Shown: piece after piece, positions 33,111 to 43,180 of the stretch
Layout of the letters: each line of letters begins with the position of its first letter
How positions within the stretch are numbered: position 1 is the first letter of the stretch
Origin: Rattus norvegicus
Taxonomy: Eukaryota > Chordata > Mammalia > Rodentia > Muridae
NCBI RefSeq assembly: GCF_036323735.1
Contig: NC_086032.1
Location: 51,949,335-52,013,334 of the forward strand
Reading direction: 5' to 3'
DNA length: 64,000 bases
Made by a program: the position numbers and the translations under genes
The notes under the pieces: generated by a model
Databases searched by the model: none
Told to the model about the DNA's origin: nothing
The model's input: the letters and a program-made list of their open reading frames with translations, nothing else

Positions 33111-34161
33111 TAATTCTAAAAGAATTTGACAATTCGACTGAATTGGCCCTGTAATTTCAAGTGAGCACACCGCATGAACTACATAATCAGAGTCAGAAAT
33201 TAAATTAAAAGAATCATGAAATCTAATAAAAACTTCCAATACAATTTTACATTCTGTAATTTGTGGGGTGCCTGGACTGTATTGAATTAATACTGGTTCT
33301 TGAGAATCAACTATATAGGCACCTACACCTGTTTTGGAGCCATCTGTATAAATATCTAATGCTCCAGACAAAGGCTCTGCGGCAGTGACCTTAGGAAAAA
33401 TCATTGGATGTTCAGTAAAAAATTGTAGCAGAGGATCCTTAGGATAATGACTGTCAAACTCTCCAGCAAAACCACAGCGTAATATGGCCCAATCATCTCT
33501 CAAGGCACACAATGTTTCCATCTGAGCTGTAGTATATGGTATAATAATTTTCTTAGGTAAAATATCAAAATGCTGAATGTAAGATTTAACGCCTAACACA
33601 GCAAGCTGTGCAACAGCAGAAGGGTAATATTCAAGGGTCTTCTTAAGAGAAATATGGGGATAAATCCAAAGAAGCAGACCTTGTTGTCAAAACACTGCTG
33701 TAGGCTGACAAAAAGTTCTTAGTATACACAAAAGGAAATCCTCCTTTTTCTTGTACCTTCTTAGTATTGTCTTTTTTAGTCTTTCTTCTACTTTCCTCAT
33801 GGATAATCGTGCTTCCTTGGTAAAAGCACAGGGTGAAGTAAGCTAAGAATCCCCTTTCAGGATCTCAGGATTTCAGGATTTGCAGTGGTTGCAAATGTAC
33901 ATTGGGCATTTTAATATAGGGTTGAATCTAATTTATGCTTCCTAGTAATTTTTGAAAGTCATTTAATGTTTTTAAATGATCTTTCCATAATTCAATTTTC
34001 TGAAGGGAAATACTATGAGGAGTGATTTTAGTTCCTAGATAGTCCCTCATTTGGCCCATTTGAACCTTTTCAGGTGCTATGAACAATTGATTGTTTTCAA
34101 GCACCTTAACCACTTTTGCATAGGCCGCTCCTAGGGTGCCACAATCTTTAGCAGAGAGCAA
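33102..34161 (-). pseudogene. pol: pol remnant: RT thumb/connection and RNase H
   Basis: 34161-33928 (77 codons) reads as the RT segment just downstream of the active site (ILLSAKD...NNQLFIAPEKVQ...LKTLNDFQKLLGSIN). The YXDD box itself is absent, and a stop lies just upstream. After a stop-ridden stretch, 33599-33102 (165 codons) is RNase H-like, with candidate acidic residues in 'LDIYTDGSKTG', 'TECKIVLEV' and 'LISDSDYVVHAV'. Wording resembles betaretroviral pol. Because the RT catalytic half is missing, no active RT could be made. Confidence 0.83.
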
Positions 34162-34508
34162 AATATAACCTTAGCCAGATTGGGTGGGGGCATTTTCCAG
34201 CCCCTCAGAGAACTACCCTTGGAGCCTGGCGGTAGACCTGGGTGTTAGATTTCAAGTGGCTGACAAAAGAATTGTAACCAGTTCACCTGGGACTTTCAGG
34301 ACCTCAGGAGCAGCCCTTTATAAAACTGCCTCAGTGGGCTAAAGGCCCATGGAAAAGAAAACATTAATCTTGACCTTGGCCACAGCCTCCAGTTGTAGTA
34401 AGCTGAAGAGCTGGTGCTAAGACTTTCTCCTCTTATCATCCTAGAGTAAAGCCTGTTCTATCTGGCGAAACAAAGTTCCTCGCAGTCTCCTGTAGACTCT
34501 TTCTGAAA
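34162..34508 (-). other. provirus segment around the gag-pol deletion
   Basis: About 350 bp between the last gag-like frame and the first RT-like frame, with stops in all minus-strand frames. It may be degraded gag or foreign filler. The gag C-terminus (nucleocapsid Cys-His boxes), protease and RT fingers/palm are not found here. Confidence 0.5.
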
Positions 34509-34763
34509 TTACTTTAGGGGCTCCCCTGTCCCCAAACCTGGGTCATTTTGACCATAGGGGCAGGAACTGGCTGCTGAGGGGATAGGATCAAAGGCACTCT
34601 CCATGTCAATGATGACCAACGGGAAAGGTAACTTAATGTTGGAGATCAACTCCTCTCTTGGAATAAGGCCAGCAGATAAGGTAGGCTCCCTTAAAGAACT
34701 TCTCTTAATGAATGCTCTCCTTTTGTGAGCAAGTGTTGAAGGTCTGGCCACTAAAGGCAGCAA
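34509..34763 (-). pseudogene. gag: gag remnant, downstream piece
   Basis: An 84-codon minus-strand frame between the gag start region and the pol remnant, Pro/Ser-rich toward its end (DPIPSAASSCPYGQ). Position suggests the post-matrix part of gag, but I see no diagnostic motif. An 18-base A run (in provirus sense, 34790-34773) separates it from the matrix-like frame and breaks continuity. Confidence 0.5.
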
Positions 34764-34880
34764 ATGGAATTCTTTTTTTTTTTTTTTTTTCTGACCCTGA
34801 TCTTTGAGGGATGGATAAATTCCTTTCTTGTTCTTGTTTTCCTTAGAGTCCTCCCCCGCCTCACTCTCAGCCTTTTTAGA

Positions 34881-35207
34881 TCATTCCTCCTGTAGCATTT
34901 CTAACACAGCCTGTCCCTTTTTTATAGCCTGTTGACAACATTTCTGATCTTCTAGACAGCTACACACTAAGCACCATACCGGCCGAACCCCCGCCTTTAA
35001 GGTTCCTTGCTCCCAAGCAAAATCCAAATCCTTCCCCACCTTTTCCCAGCTGCCCATTGTGAGATTCCCAGAAACAGCGAACCAAGGTGCAATGGCATCG
35101 CACTCACTAAGAAATCTCTCTATGGTGCTTCTTTTCATCCTAAGCCTTTGTCTTTCAAACAGCTCTTGAAGAGCCAGAAAAATTGGATGTGACTGAGAAG
35201 TCCCCAT
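34881..35207 (-). pseudogene. gag: gag remnant: matrix-like N-terminus
   Basis: A 108-codon frame starting MGTSQSHP. Gly2 followed by small and polar residues fits an N-myristoylation site, as in retroviral matrix proteins. A basic patch (RQRLRMKR), the start next to the untranslated leader about 590 bp after the 5' LTR, and its position first in order all support gag. The frame stops after 'LEMLQEE'. The rest of Gag is not continuous. Confidence 0.75.
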
Positions 35208-35780
35208 GGTCGCTACCGGGGCTCCCCCCTACTGTGTGGGCCATGAACACAAGCACAGATAAAACACTATGTTTCAAAAAATAACGTTGGCTATCAACCA
35301 ACACACCACCACTAGAGCAGGGTCCATAAAATTAAATTTCCTACTCACTACACTTGCTCCGTACCCGGAGGCCTTATCATCGCTGACTACCGCAGATTTG
35401 TATTGTTCCACGTTACCTGGGGAACTTTTATTTATGAGCGGTTTTACGAGCAGGGTGGGCTGGCGTGTTTCTTTACACATGACTTTGTAGCCTGGTACTT
35501 GTTGGCTATTCCCAGCAAATGCACTCCTGTCCCAGACGGTGGCAATTGAAAAGAAAACAAATCGACCACACAAAGAAGTAAAGAAACAAAATTACAAGTC
35601 CTATCCACAAAGGATCAATTGGAAACAACATCGCTGTAGACCACAGACCCTTTAGCCTCTAAACCAAGGCTTTCATCGTCTCTGCTTAGCTCCAGAGAAA
35701 TTTATAGTCCCTTACCCTGGAACTTTCCAACGTCGCCGTCCTGGAACTGAAGAGTTCTGAATCCTCGAGGATGTCCTATG
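35208..35780 (-). other. proviral leader between PBS and gag
   Basis: About 570 bp of untranslated leader in provirus sense. The packaging signal and splice donor would be expected here; I cannot identify them by eye. Frames at 35269-35573 on both strands show no motif. Confidence 0.5.
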
Positions 35781-35781
35781 A

Positions 35782-35800
35782 TATCCGTAGGGGCCACCAG
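35782..35800 (-). other. primer binding site-like sequence, tRNA-Ile type
   Basis: One base after the 5' LTR the minus strand reads TGGTGGCCCCTACGGATAT. It resembles the complement of the 3' end of tRNA-Ile (TGGTGGCCCGTACGGGGAT), differing at three positions by hand comparison. Lys- or Phe-type sites, common in betaretrovirus/IAP elements, fit clearly worse. Confidence 0.6.
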
Positions 35801-35801
35801 T

Positions 35802-36075
35802 TGTCGTGCCTACCTCGGTCAGCAAGGAAGACGCAACACAGTCGGATCATTACGGAATTGCCCAATTAGCATGGTACTGCCCAGGCCAGATTTACGACAG
35901 GTGCAAACCTGTGCATGCGCAGTACTGTTGTTCACCACAGGAGGACGCTGGATCACCTCATTATCCTACAGCCACCCTGGCAAGGGGACAAGCCTGGGCA
36001 TGCTTGATAAGTTGTTTACATCCAGACGGGGCTGGATGTCTGCACCATCTTTGTTTTACTGCGCCGCTCCCTACA
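35802..36075 (-). repeat. 5' LTR with ~175 bp internal deletion (274 bp)
   Basis: Homologous to the 3' LTR at both ends. Co-linearity breaks after 'gtcggat' (35847) and resumes at 'attagcatggtac' (35868), leaving out the segment that in the 3' LTR holds the AATAAA and TATA box. In shared parts I count roughly 25 differences over about 260 bases, many at CpG, pointing to an old insertion. Confidence 0.9.
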
Positions 36076-38985
36076 CTAAATATCTATGCTCCAAATGCAA
36101 GGGCACCTATATTGCTAAAAGAAACATGACTAATGCTCAAAGCACACATTGTACCTCACACAATAATAGTAGGAGATTTCAACACCCCACTCTCATCAAT
36201 GGGCAGATCATGGAAACAGAAACTAAACAGAAACAAAAAGAAACTTACATAATTTATGAACTAAATGGATTTAACAGATATTTATAGAACATTTCATCCT
36301 AAAATAAAAGGATATAACTTCTTCTCAGCACCTCATGATACCTTCTCCAAAATTGATGATATACTTGGGTACAAAACAGGCTCAACAGTTACAAGAAGAT
36401 TGAAATAATCCCGTGCATCTTATCAGATAACCACAGACTAAGGCTGGTCTTCAATACCATCAAAAACGACAGAAAGCCCTCATATACATGGCAGTTGAAC
36501 ACAGCTCTACTCAATAAATAGAAAGAAGAAATAAGGAAAGTAATTAAGGACTTTTTAGAATTTAATCTCAATGAAATCACAACATACAAATTATGGGGCA
36601 CAATAAAAACAGTGCTAAGAGGAACATTCATAGCTCTGAGTGCCTCCAAAAGAAATTGGAGAGAGCATACATAAATAGCTTGACAGCACATCTAAAAGCT
36701 CTAGAACAAAGAGGAGCAAATATTTGCAAGAGGAGTAGAAGGCAGGAAATTATCAAACATAATCTTGAAATCAAAGAAGTAATACAAAAAGGACTATACA
36801 AAGAATCAACCAAAACAGGAACTGGTTCTTTGAGAAAATAAACAAGATAGATAAACCCTTAGCCAGAATAACCAGAGGGCACAGAGAGTGTATCCAAATT
36901 AACAAAATCAGACATGAAAAAGGAGACATAACAACAGAATATGAGGAAATTCAAAAAATCAACAGATCCTACTACAAAAGCCTATATTCAACAAAACTGG
37001 AAACCCTGGAGAAAATGGACAATTTTTCGAGAAAAATACCAGGTTTCAGAGTTAAATCAGGATCAGATAGACCATCTCAACCATCATGTCTAAAGAAATA
37101 GAAGCAGTTATTAAAGTCCCCCCAACTGAAAAGAGCCCAGGACCAGATGGGTTTAGTCCAGAATTCATCAGGCCTTCATAGAAGGCTTCCTACCAATACT
37201 GTCCAAACTATTTCACAAAATAGAAACAGAAGGAGTACAACCCAATTCGTTCTGTGAAGCTGCAATTATGCTTATCCATATACCACACAAAGACCCTACA
37301 AAGAATGAGAATTTCCAATCAAGCCAAAAATTAAGAATTTTTAAGATAATTAAGAATAATTAAGATATTAAGAATATCAAGCCAAAAATATTCGATAAAA
37401 TTCTTGCAAACCAAATCCAAGAAGATATCAAAATGATCAACCATCGTGATCAATTAGTCTTGATCCCAGGAATAGAGGGATGGTTCAAAATATGTAGAAA
37501 ATCATCAATGTATACCACTACATAAACAAAGTCGAAGGAAAAAATACATAATCATTTCATTAGATGCTGAGAAAGCATTTGACAAATTTCAACACCCCTT
37601 CCTCATAAAAATCTTGGAAAGATCAGGAATTCATGGCCCATATCTAAACCTAGTAAAAGCAATATATAGCAAACTAGTAGTCAACATTAAGGGAAATGGG
37701 AGAGTAACTTGAAGCAATCCCAATAAAATTAGAGACTAGAACAGGCTGTCAACTCTCTCCATACATGTTTAATATACTACTTGCAGTCCCAGTCAGAGCA
37801 ATCAGACAACAAAAAAGGAGGTCAAAGTAATACAAACTGGAAAGAAATAAATCATAATATCACTATTTGAAGATGATATGATAGTGTACATAAGTGATGC
37901 CAAAAGTTCCATCAAAGAACTACTAAACTGATAAACAACTTCAGCAAAGTGTCTGGGTATAAAATTAACTCAAACAAATCAGTAGCTTTCCTATACTCTC
38001 AAAGGATAAACAGACTCAGAAAGAAATCAGAGAAATGACACCTTTCACAATAGTAACAAATAACATAAAATATTTTGGTGTGACTTTAACCAAGCAAGTG
38101 AAAGATTTGTAATACATGAACTTCAAGTCTCTAAAGAAAGATATTGAAGATCTCTGAAGATGAAAGACCTTCCATGCTCATAGATTGGCAAGATTAATAT
38201 AGTAAAAATGGCCATTTTGCCAAAAGAATCTGCAGATTCAATGCAATCCCCATCAAAATTCCATCTCAATTCTTCTTAGAGTTAGAAAGCACAATTCACA
38301 AAAATCATTTGGATTAGCAAAAAATCCAGGAGAGCGAAAACGATAAAAGAACTTCAACGGGGAATCACCATCACTGACTTCAAACAGTATTACAGAGCAA
38401 TAGCGATAAAAACAGTATGATATTGGTACAGAGACAGGCAGGTATATTAGTGTAATAGAATGGAAGACCCAGAAATACACATGAGGTCACTTGATCCTTT
38501 ACAAAGGAGCTAAAACTATCAAGTGGAAAAAATAAAGTATTTTCAACAAATGGTGTTGGTTCAAGTGGAGGACCGCATGTAGAAGAATGCAAATTGATCC
38601 ATTCTTATTACCCTGTATAAAGCTCAAGTCCTAGTGGATCAAGGACCTCCACATCAAACCAGATGCACTCAAACTAATAGAAGAAAAAGAGGGGACGAGT
38701 CTCGAACACATGGGCACTGGAGGAAATTTCCTGAACAAAACACCAATGGCTTATTTTCTAAGATCAAGAATCAAAAAATATGACCTCATAAAATTGCAAA
38801 ACTTCTGTGAGACAAAGGACACTGTCATTAGGACAAAATGACAAGCAATAGATTGAGAAATTTTACCAACCCTACACCTGACAGACTGCTAATATCCAAA
38901 ATATACAAAGAACTCACGGTGTTAGACTCCAGGGAGCCAAATAATCCTATTAAAAAGGGGGTACAGAGCTAAACAAAGGACTCTC
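36076..38985 (+). pseudogene. plus-strand L1 ORF2, part 2 (EN rest, RT, post-RT)
   Basis: Continues the ORF2 cut at 30358. The endonuclease region ('atagtaggagatttcaacac', 36164) is followed by linker, RT and post-RT regions up to 'ctaacacaaaggac'-like end wording near 38985. The RT box reads LFEDDMIVY at about 37864-37890, so the conserved Ala of FADD is Glu. Many stops; the longest frames are under 85 codons. The L1 stops before the cysteine-rich C-terminus and has no 3' UTR or A tail of its own. Confidence 0.87.
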
Positions 38986-38989
38986 ACCT

Positions 38990-39400
38990 ATATCCCTATA
39001 TAGAAAATAAAAACAGGACAGATTTAGAAGCATCCTGATTTTTTTCTATCAGAGAAAGGTTTTATATAACACATATCTACAGTTAGTTTGGTAGGAGCTG
39101 TAAAATATGTTTTGAGTTTTGTTTTCTAGAAATTAAAGTTAAGCAAGCCATAAAATTCTAGAGAAAGCAAAGACTATTCAGTAAGAAAGCCTACAACTTA
39201 ATATACTCTGACTGGTCTCAGCTCCTTTTCAGTAGTTGGATATAATTAGGTCATTTATATGTGTGTTCCAGCTGCTCTTGGTGGCAATTTTCTCCTTTCA
39301 TATATTAAATTTTCATCTTTCACAAGTGTCTTATTTCTGCCTCATATCCATTTCAGTATACAACGAAATGCTTTTAAAACAGCAAAAATTATGCTAATTC
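38990..39400. other. AT-rich DNA, no feature seen
   Basis: Separates the 3'-truncated L1 from the next L1 tail. No recognisable content. Confidence 0.45.
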
Positions 39401-39404
39401 TCCA

Positions 39405-39508
39405 TTCTTTTTTATTTTTATTTTTATTGTTTTTTTTATTTTTATTTCAAATAGTATTCCCTTTCCTGGTTTCCCAGCCATAAGCACCCTCTCTTATCCT
39501 CTTTCCCC
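39405..39508 (-). mobile_element. older L1 3' UTR, left part
   Basis: T-rich tail, then 'ttatttcaaatagtattccc' and 'cagccataagcaccctctct'. Continues after the nested young L1 at 40327. Confidence 0.75.
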
Positions 39509-39514
39509 TTTTTC

Positions 39515-40326
39515 TTTTTTTTTTCTTTTTTTTTTTTATTAACTTGAGTATTTCTTATATACATTTCGAGTGTTATTCCCTTTCCCGGTTTCCGGGCAAA
39601 CATCCCCCTCCCCCCTCACCTTCCTTATGGGTGTTCCCCTCCCAACCCTCCCCCCATTGCCGCCTTCCCCCCAACAGTCTAGTTCACTGGGGGTTCAGTC
39701 TTAGCAGGACCCAGGGCTTCCCCTTCCACTGGTGCTCTTACTAGGATATTCATTGCTACCTATGAGGTCAGAGTCCAGGGTCAGTCCATATATAGTCTTT
39801 AGGTAGTGGCTTAGTCCCTGGAAGCTCTGGTTGCTTGGCATTGTTGTACATATGGGGTCTCGAGCACCTTCAAGCTCTTCCAGTTCTTTCTCTGATTCCT
39901 TCAACGGGGGTCCTATTCTCAGTTCAGTGGTTTGCTGCTGGCATTCGCCTCTGTGTTTGCTGTATTCTGGCTGTGTCTCTCAGGAGCGATCTACATCCGG
40001 CTCCTGTCAGTCTGCACTTCTTTGCTTCATCCATCTTGTCTAATTGGGTGGCTGTATATGTATGGGCCACATGTGGGGCAGGCTCTGAATGGGTGTTCCT
40101 TCAGTCTCTGTTTTAATCTTTGCCTCTCCCTTCCCTGCCAAGGGTATTCTTTTTCCTCATTTAAAGAAGGAGTGAAGCATTCACATTTTGATCATCCATC
40201 TTGAGTTTCGTTTGTTCTAAGGATCTAGGGTAATTCAAGCATTTGGGCTAATAGCCACTTATCAATGAGTGCATACCATGTATGTCTTTCTGTGATTGGG
40301 TTAGCTCACTCAATATGATATTTTCT
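39515..40326 (-). mobile_element. young L1_Rn 3' end nested in an older L1 tail
   Basis: T tail, 'ttaacttgagtatttcttat', C-rich tract, 'tagtccctggaagctctggt', then the ORF2 end ('cacttatcaatgagtgcata'), stopping at 'atgatattttct'. About 0.8 kb, 5'-truncated. Only a short possible duplication (ttttct at 39509-39514 and 40321-40326) is visible. Plus-strand frames of 66-93 codons are antisense. Confidence 0.88.
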
Positions 40327-40705
40327 ATAAGTGTTCCCACTCTCCAACCATCCTCCCTTCCTGCCACCCCCAGCCCCTGGACATTTCCCTATCCTGGGGG
40401 TCTAGCCTTGCCAGAACCAAGGACTTCTCCTGTCATTAGTGCACAACAAGGCCATCCTCTGTTATATATGCAGCTGGAGTCACAGTCTGTCCATGTTTCA
40501 TAAGTCTTTGGGTAGTGATTTAGTCCCTGGAAACTCTGGGGGGTCTGGTTGGTTGGTGTTGTTGTTCTTAGGGGGGTTCACTCCCCTTCAGTTCCTTCAT
40601 TCCTTTCTCCTATTCCTTCCATTCCTGTTCTCAGTTCAATGGCTTGCTAGTAGCATTTGCCTCTGTATTTGACATGTTCTGGCTGTGCCTCTCAGGATAC
40701 AGCTA
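40327..40705 (-). mobile_element. older L1 3' UTR, right part
   Basis: Resumes 'gtgttcccactctccaacca', then 'ccttgccagaaccaaggact' and 'tagtccctggaaactctggg'. Together with 39405-39508 it is one older antisense L1 tail. Confidence 0.8.
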
Positions 40706-40790
40706 TATTTTATCCTCTACATATTTTAATTGCGTACTTGAAATCTCAAATGTGAAAGACTTGGTGATTTATTTTTTCAATTATACTTCT

Positions 40791-40837
40791 CTCCTCCTCT
40801 TCCTCCTCCTCCTCCTCCTTCTCTCTCTCTCTTTCTC

Positions 40838-40908
<71 letters not shown>
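40791..40908. repeat. compound (TCC)n/(TC)n/(TG)n microsatellite
   Basis: TCC units, then TC, then about 35 TG units with single interruptions. It generates the Leu/Ser and Val/Cys frame at 40644-40958. Confidence 0.95.
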
Positions 40909-40909
<1 letters not shown>

Positions 40910-40910
40910 A

Positions 40911-41075
40911 CATTCATTTGTGACAGTGCATGTGAACAGGTTACAAAACAATTTTTAGGCTTAAGTCTGTACTTCCACTGTGTGGGTCTCAGTGATTACA
41001 CTTAGGTTGTCAAGGCTTAGTTACAACTCCTTTTACCCATTGAGCTGACTTGATGGCTTGATGGGCTGGTATTTT
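40911..41075 (-). mobile_element. B3/B4-type SINE relic
   Basis: Antisense SINE wording: 'gtgtgggtctcagtgattac', 'acttaggttgtcaaggctta', 'ccttttacccattgagctga'. Its tail merges with the adjacent TG microsatellite. Diverged. Confidence 0.6.
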
Positions 41076-41079
41076 TAAA

Positions 41080-42150
41080 AGATTAATTATTGTTATTCCA
41101 TAAACTAATGTATAATAAATACATAAAATGACAATAATACTTTTCAGTTTCTAAATGTTCAAAATTATATGATTTAATTTTATTCTGAAACGGTCTATTT
41201 CAGCAAGAAGCAATGTTAAGATACAAGTGATTGTTGGAGAAAGAAGAGAAAAATTATATTGCTAGAATACAGAGATGGGTGTAAAGAAGTGTTTTCCTTC
41301 TTGTGTTTATTCATGGATCATGCCATGAACTCTGAAGTGACTCATTGTATTTTGAGTCCAGCAACAAGACTATTCATGGTTTGATATTTTCAGTAAATTA
41401 TCTTATCTGATGAGTTTGACATTCTCAGTTAAAATGAAATACATAAATATAATTCATTCTAATGAGACTGGTGAGAATAGTGCTAATGCAGTAATTGTTT
41501 TCTATATATGGGAAAGCATACTACTGAGACCCTTCAAAGACAGATAGATACCAAAGATAGAACACATCTGTTTCAACCAAAGGAAGAGCAAGGGAGACAA
41601 AATTTAAGTTTACTCCATTTCATAAGTTTTAAATCCAAATTATACAGTTAAGTAATATTATACAACTATGAAACATGCATATTAAGTTTTAAAGCTGTAG
41701 TTATTATGTAACAATTTTCTCTGAACTAAACATTTTTTTCAGGAAGAAGACAAAAGATACATTTGAATTAGGAACTACATAACTCACAAATTTTAGAGTA
41801 TATCTGGAGCTAAATGATCCACAGGACACCCCTTGCCAAGTTTACACAAAAACAAACACACTATCTAACTAATGATCACATCAAAATAAAGCAAAATTTC
41901 TGGAGTGAGAGGCCTTGCAGGGCCAAGTTAAATTAGGAAATTCTTACGTGACCTATCAAATTGCCTCAAAGCTCTGTGGTGAACTTGAGAGTTGCAGCAA
42001 ATGTCAATCATCATTCAATAACAATATACAGATGATAGATGTGCCTTTGATTGATGTTTGGCCCTGTAATTAGCTCTTTACTTGTACCTCTGTCATTATT
42101 TCTAGTACATTCATTGGCTATCATTTTGACTTGGCGAGAAACTGTTTCAT
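41080..42150. other. AT-rich intergenic DNA, no feature seen
   Basis: No coding signature or recognised repeat. Confidence 0.45.
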
Positions 42151-42155
42151 TACTT

Positions 42156-42341
42156 CATTGTTTCTCAACCTTCCTAACGTTATGACCTTTTGACCCAGTT
42201 CTTCATGTTTTGATGACCATCATGGATAAAATTGTTTTCATTGTTACTTTATAAACTGTAATTTTCTATAGTTATCAGTCATAAAATAATATCTGATATG
42301 TAACTATTGTGAAAGGGGTTCAAGCTGAAAGGTGAGAAGCA
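42156..42341. mobile_element. URR1-like non-autonomous hAT DNA transposon relic
   Basis: About 185 bp beginning 'tttctcaaccttcctaac' and ending 'gctgaaaggtgagaagc', degenerate inverted ends of the cagtggttctcaacc type. The interior follows the rodent URR1 order (gttcttcatgttttgatgac, taactattgtgaaaggggtt). No transposase. Identification rests on remembered consensus wording. Confidence 0.6.
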
Positions 42342-43121
42342 TTTTATTGGTTTGTTATCACTTCTCTGTTTAGGCTTCAAATACGCTTGCTTGTGGCTCC
42401 CTACAACACAGAAAGCCTACTATAAAACAATAGATCTTTTATATAAGTTCTTTTTAACTGGATATTTTATTTATTTACATTTCAAATGTTATCACTTTTC
42501 CTGGTATCCCTTCGTGAAAATCTCCATCCCTTCCCTCTTGCCTCTCCCAACATGAATGTGCCCCACCCACCGAGCAGCCCACACCCTTAAGCCTTCTTCC
42601 CTTGACATCCCCCTACCCTAGGGCACGGAGCCTTTATATGGCCATTGATGCCCAACGAGGCACATTTTTTGCTACATATGGGGCTGGTGCCATGGATTGC
42701 TCCATGTGTACTCTTTGGTTGGTGGTTTAGTCCCTGGGAGTACTGGGGTGTCTGGTTTGTTGATACTATTGTTGATCCTATGGGGTTGCAACCCCCTCAG
42801 TTACATCAGTCCTTTCTCTAACTCCTCCATTGGGGACCCCGTTCTCAGTCAAATATTGGGCTGTGAACATCTGTCTCTGTATTTGTCTGGATCTGGCAGA
42901 GCCTCTCAGGAGACAGCTATATCAGTCTTTTCTTGGTATGTACCTCTTGGCATCCGTAATAGTGACTGTGTTTGCTGACTGCATGTGGGATGCATTCCCA
43001 TGTGGGGCAGTCTCTGGATGGCCTTTCCTTCAGTCTCTGATCCACACTTTCTCTCAGTATTTCCTCCTGCGAATATTTTTCCCCCTAATAAGAAGTACTG
43101 AAGCATTCACACTTTATCTTT

Positions 43122-43123
<2 letters not shown>

Positions 43124-43163
<40 letters not shown>

Positions 43164-43180
43164 TTTCTTTTTTTTTTTTT
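43124..43180. repeat. (CTTT)n microsatellite with T run
   Basis: About eleven CTTT units and a run of T inside the antisense L1 3' UTR. It accounts for the Phe/Leu/Ser part of the frame at 42830-43303. Confidence 0.93.

Larger units (their letters stand above)
30359..36075 (-). mobile_element. class II (betaretrovirus-like, ERVK) provirus, internally deleted
   Basis: A 5,717 bp minus-strand provirus with TG...CA LTRs at both ends, a 6 bp target duplication, a PBS-like site after the 5' LTR, a polypurine tract before the 3' LTR and coding relics in the order gag, pol, env. Betaretroviral affinity is inferred from the Gag start (MGTSQSHP), the RT-connection wording, the TM subunit and the 6 bp duplication. 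Complete betaretroviruses are 8-10 kb, so much is missing: gag C-terminus, protease, the RT active-site half and the SU N-terminus. All frames are broken, and no intact protein is encoded. Confidence 0.92.
30353..36081. repeat. 6 bp target-site duplication of the provirus (CTAAAT)
   Basis: ctaaat at 30353-30358 and 36076-36081, exactly abutting the LTR termini. Six bases is the usual duplication for betaretrovirus/ERVK integrases. The flanks are contiguous L1 ORF2 sequence. Confidence 0.95.

Noticed and set aside
35778..36287. 169-codon plus-strand frame spanning the 5' LTR and L1
   Set aside because: Crosses the provirus/L1 junction and target duplication and is antisense to the provirus; a chance fusion.
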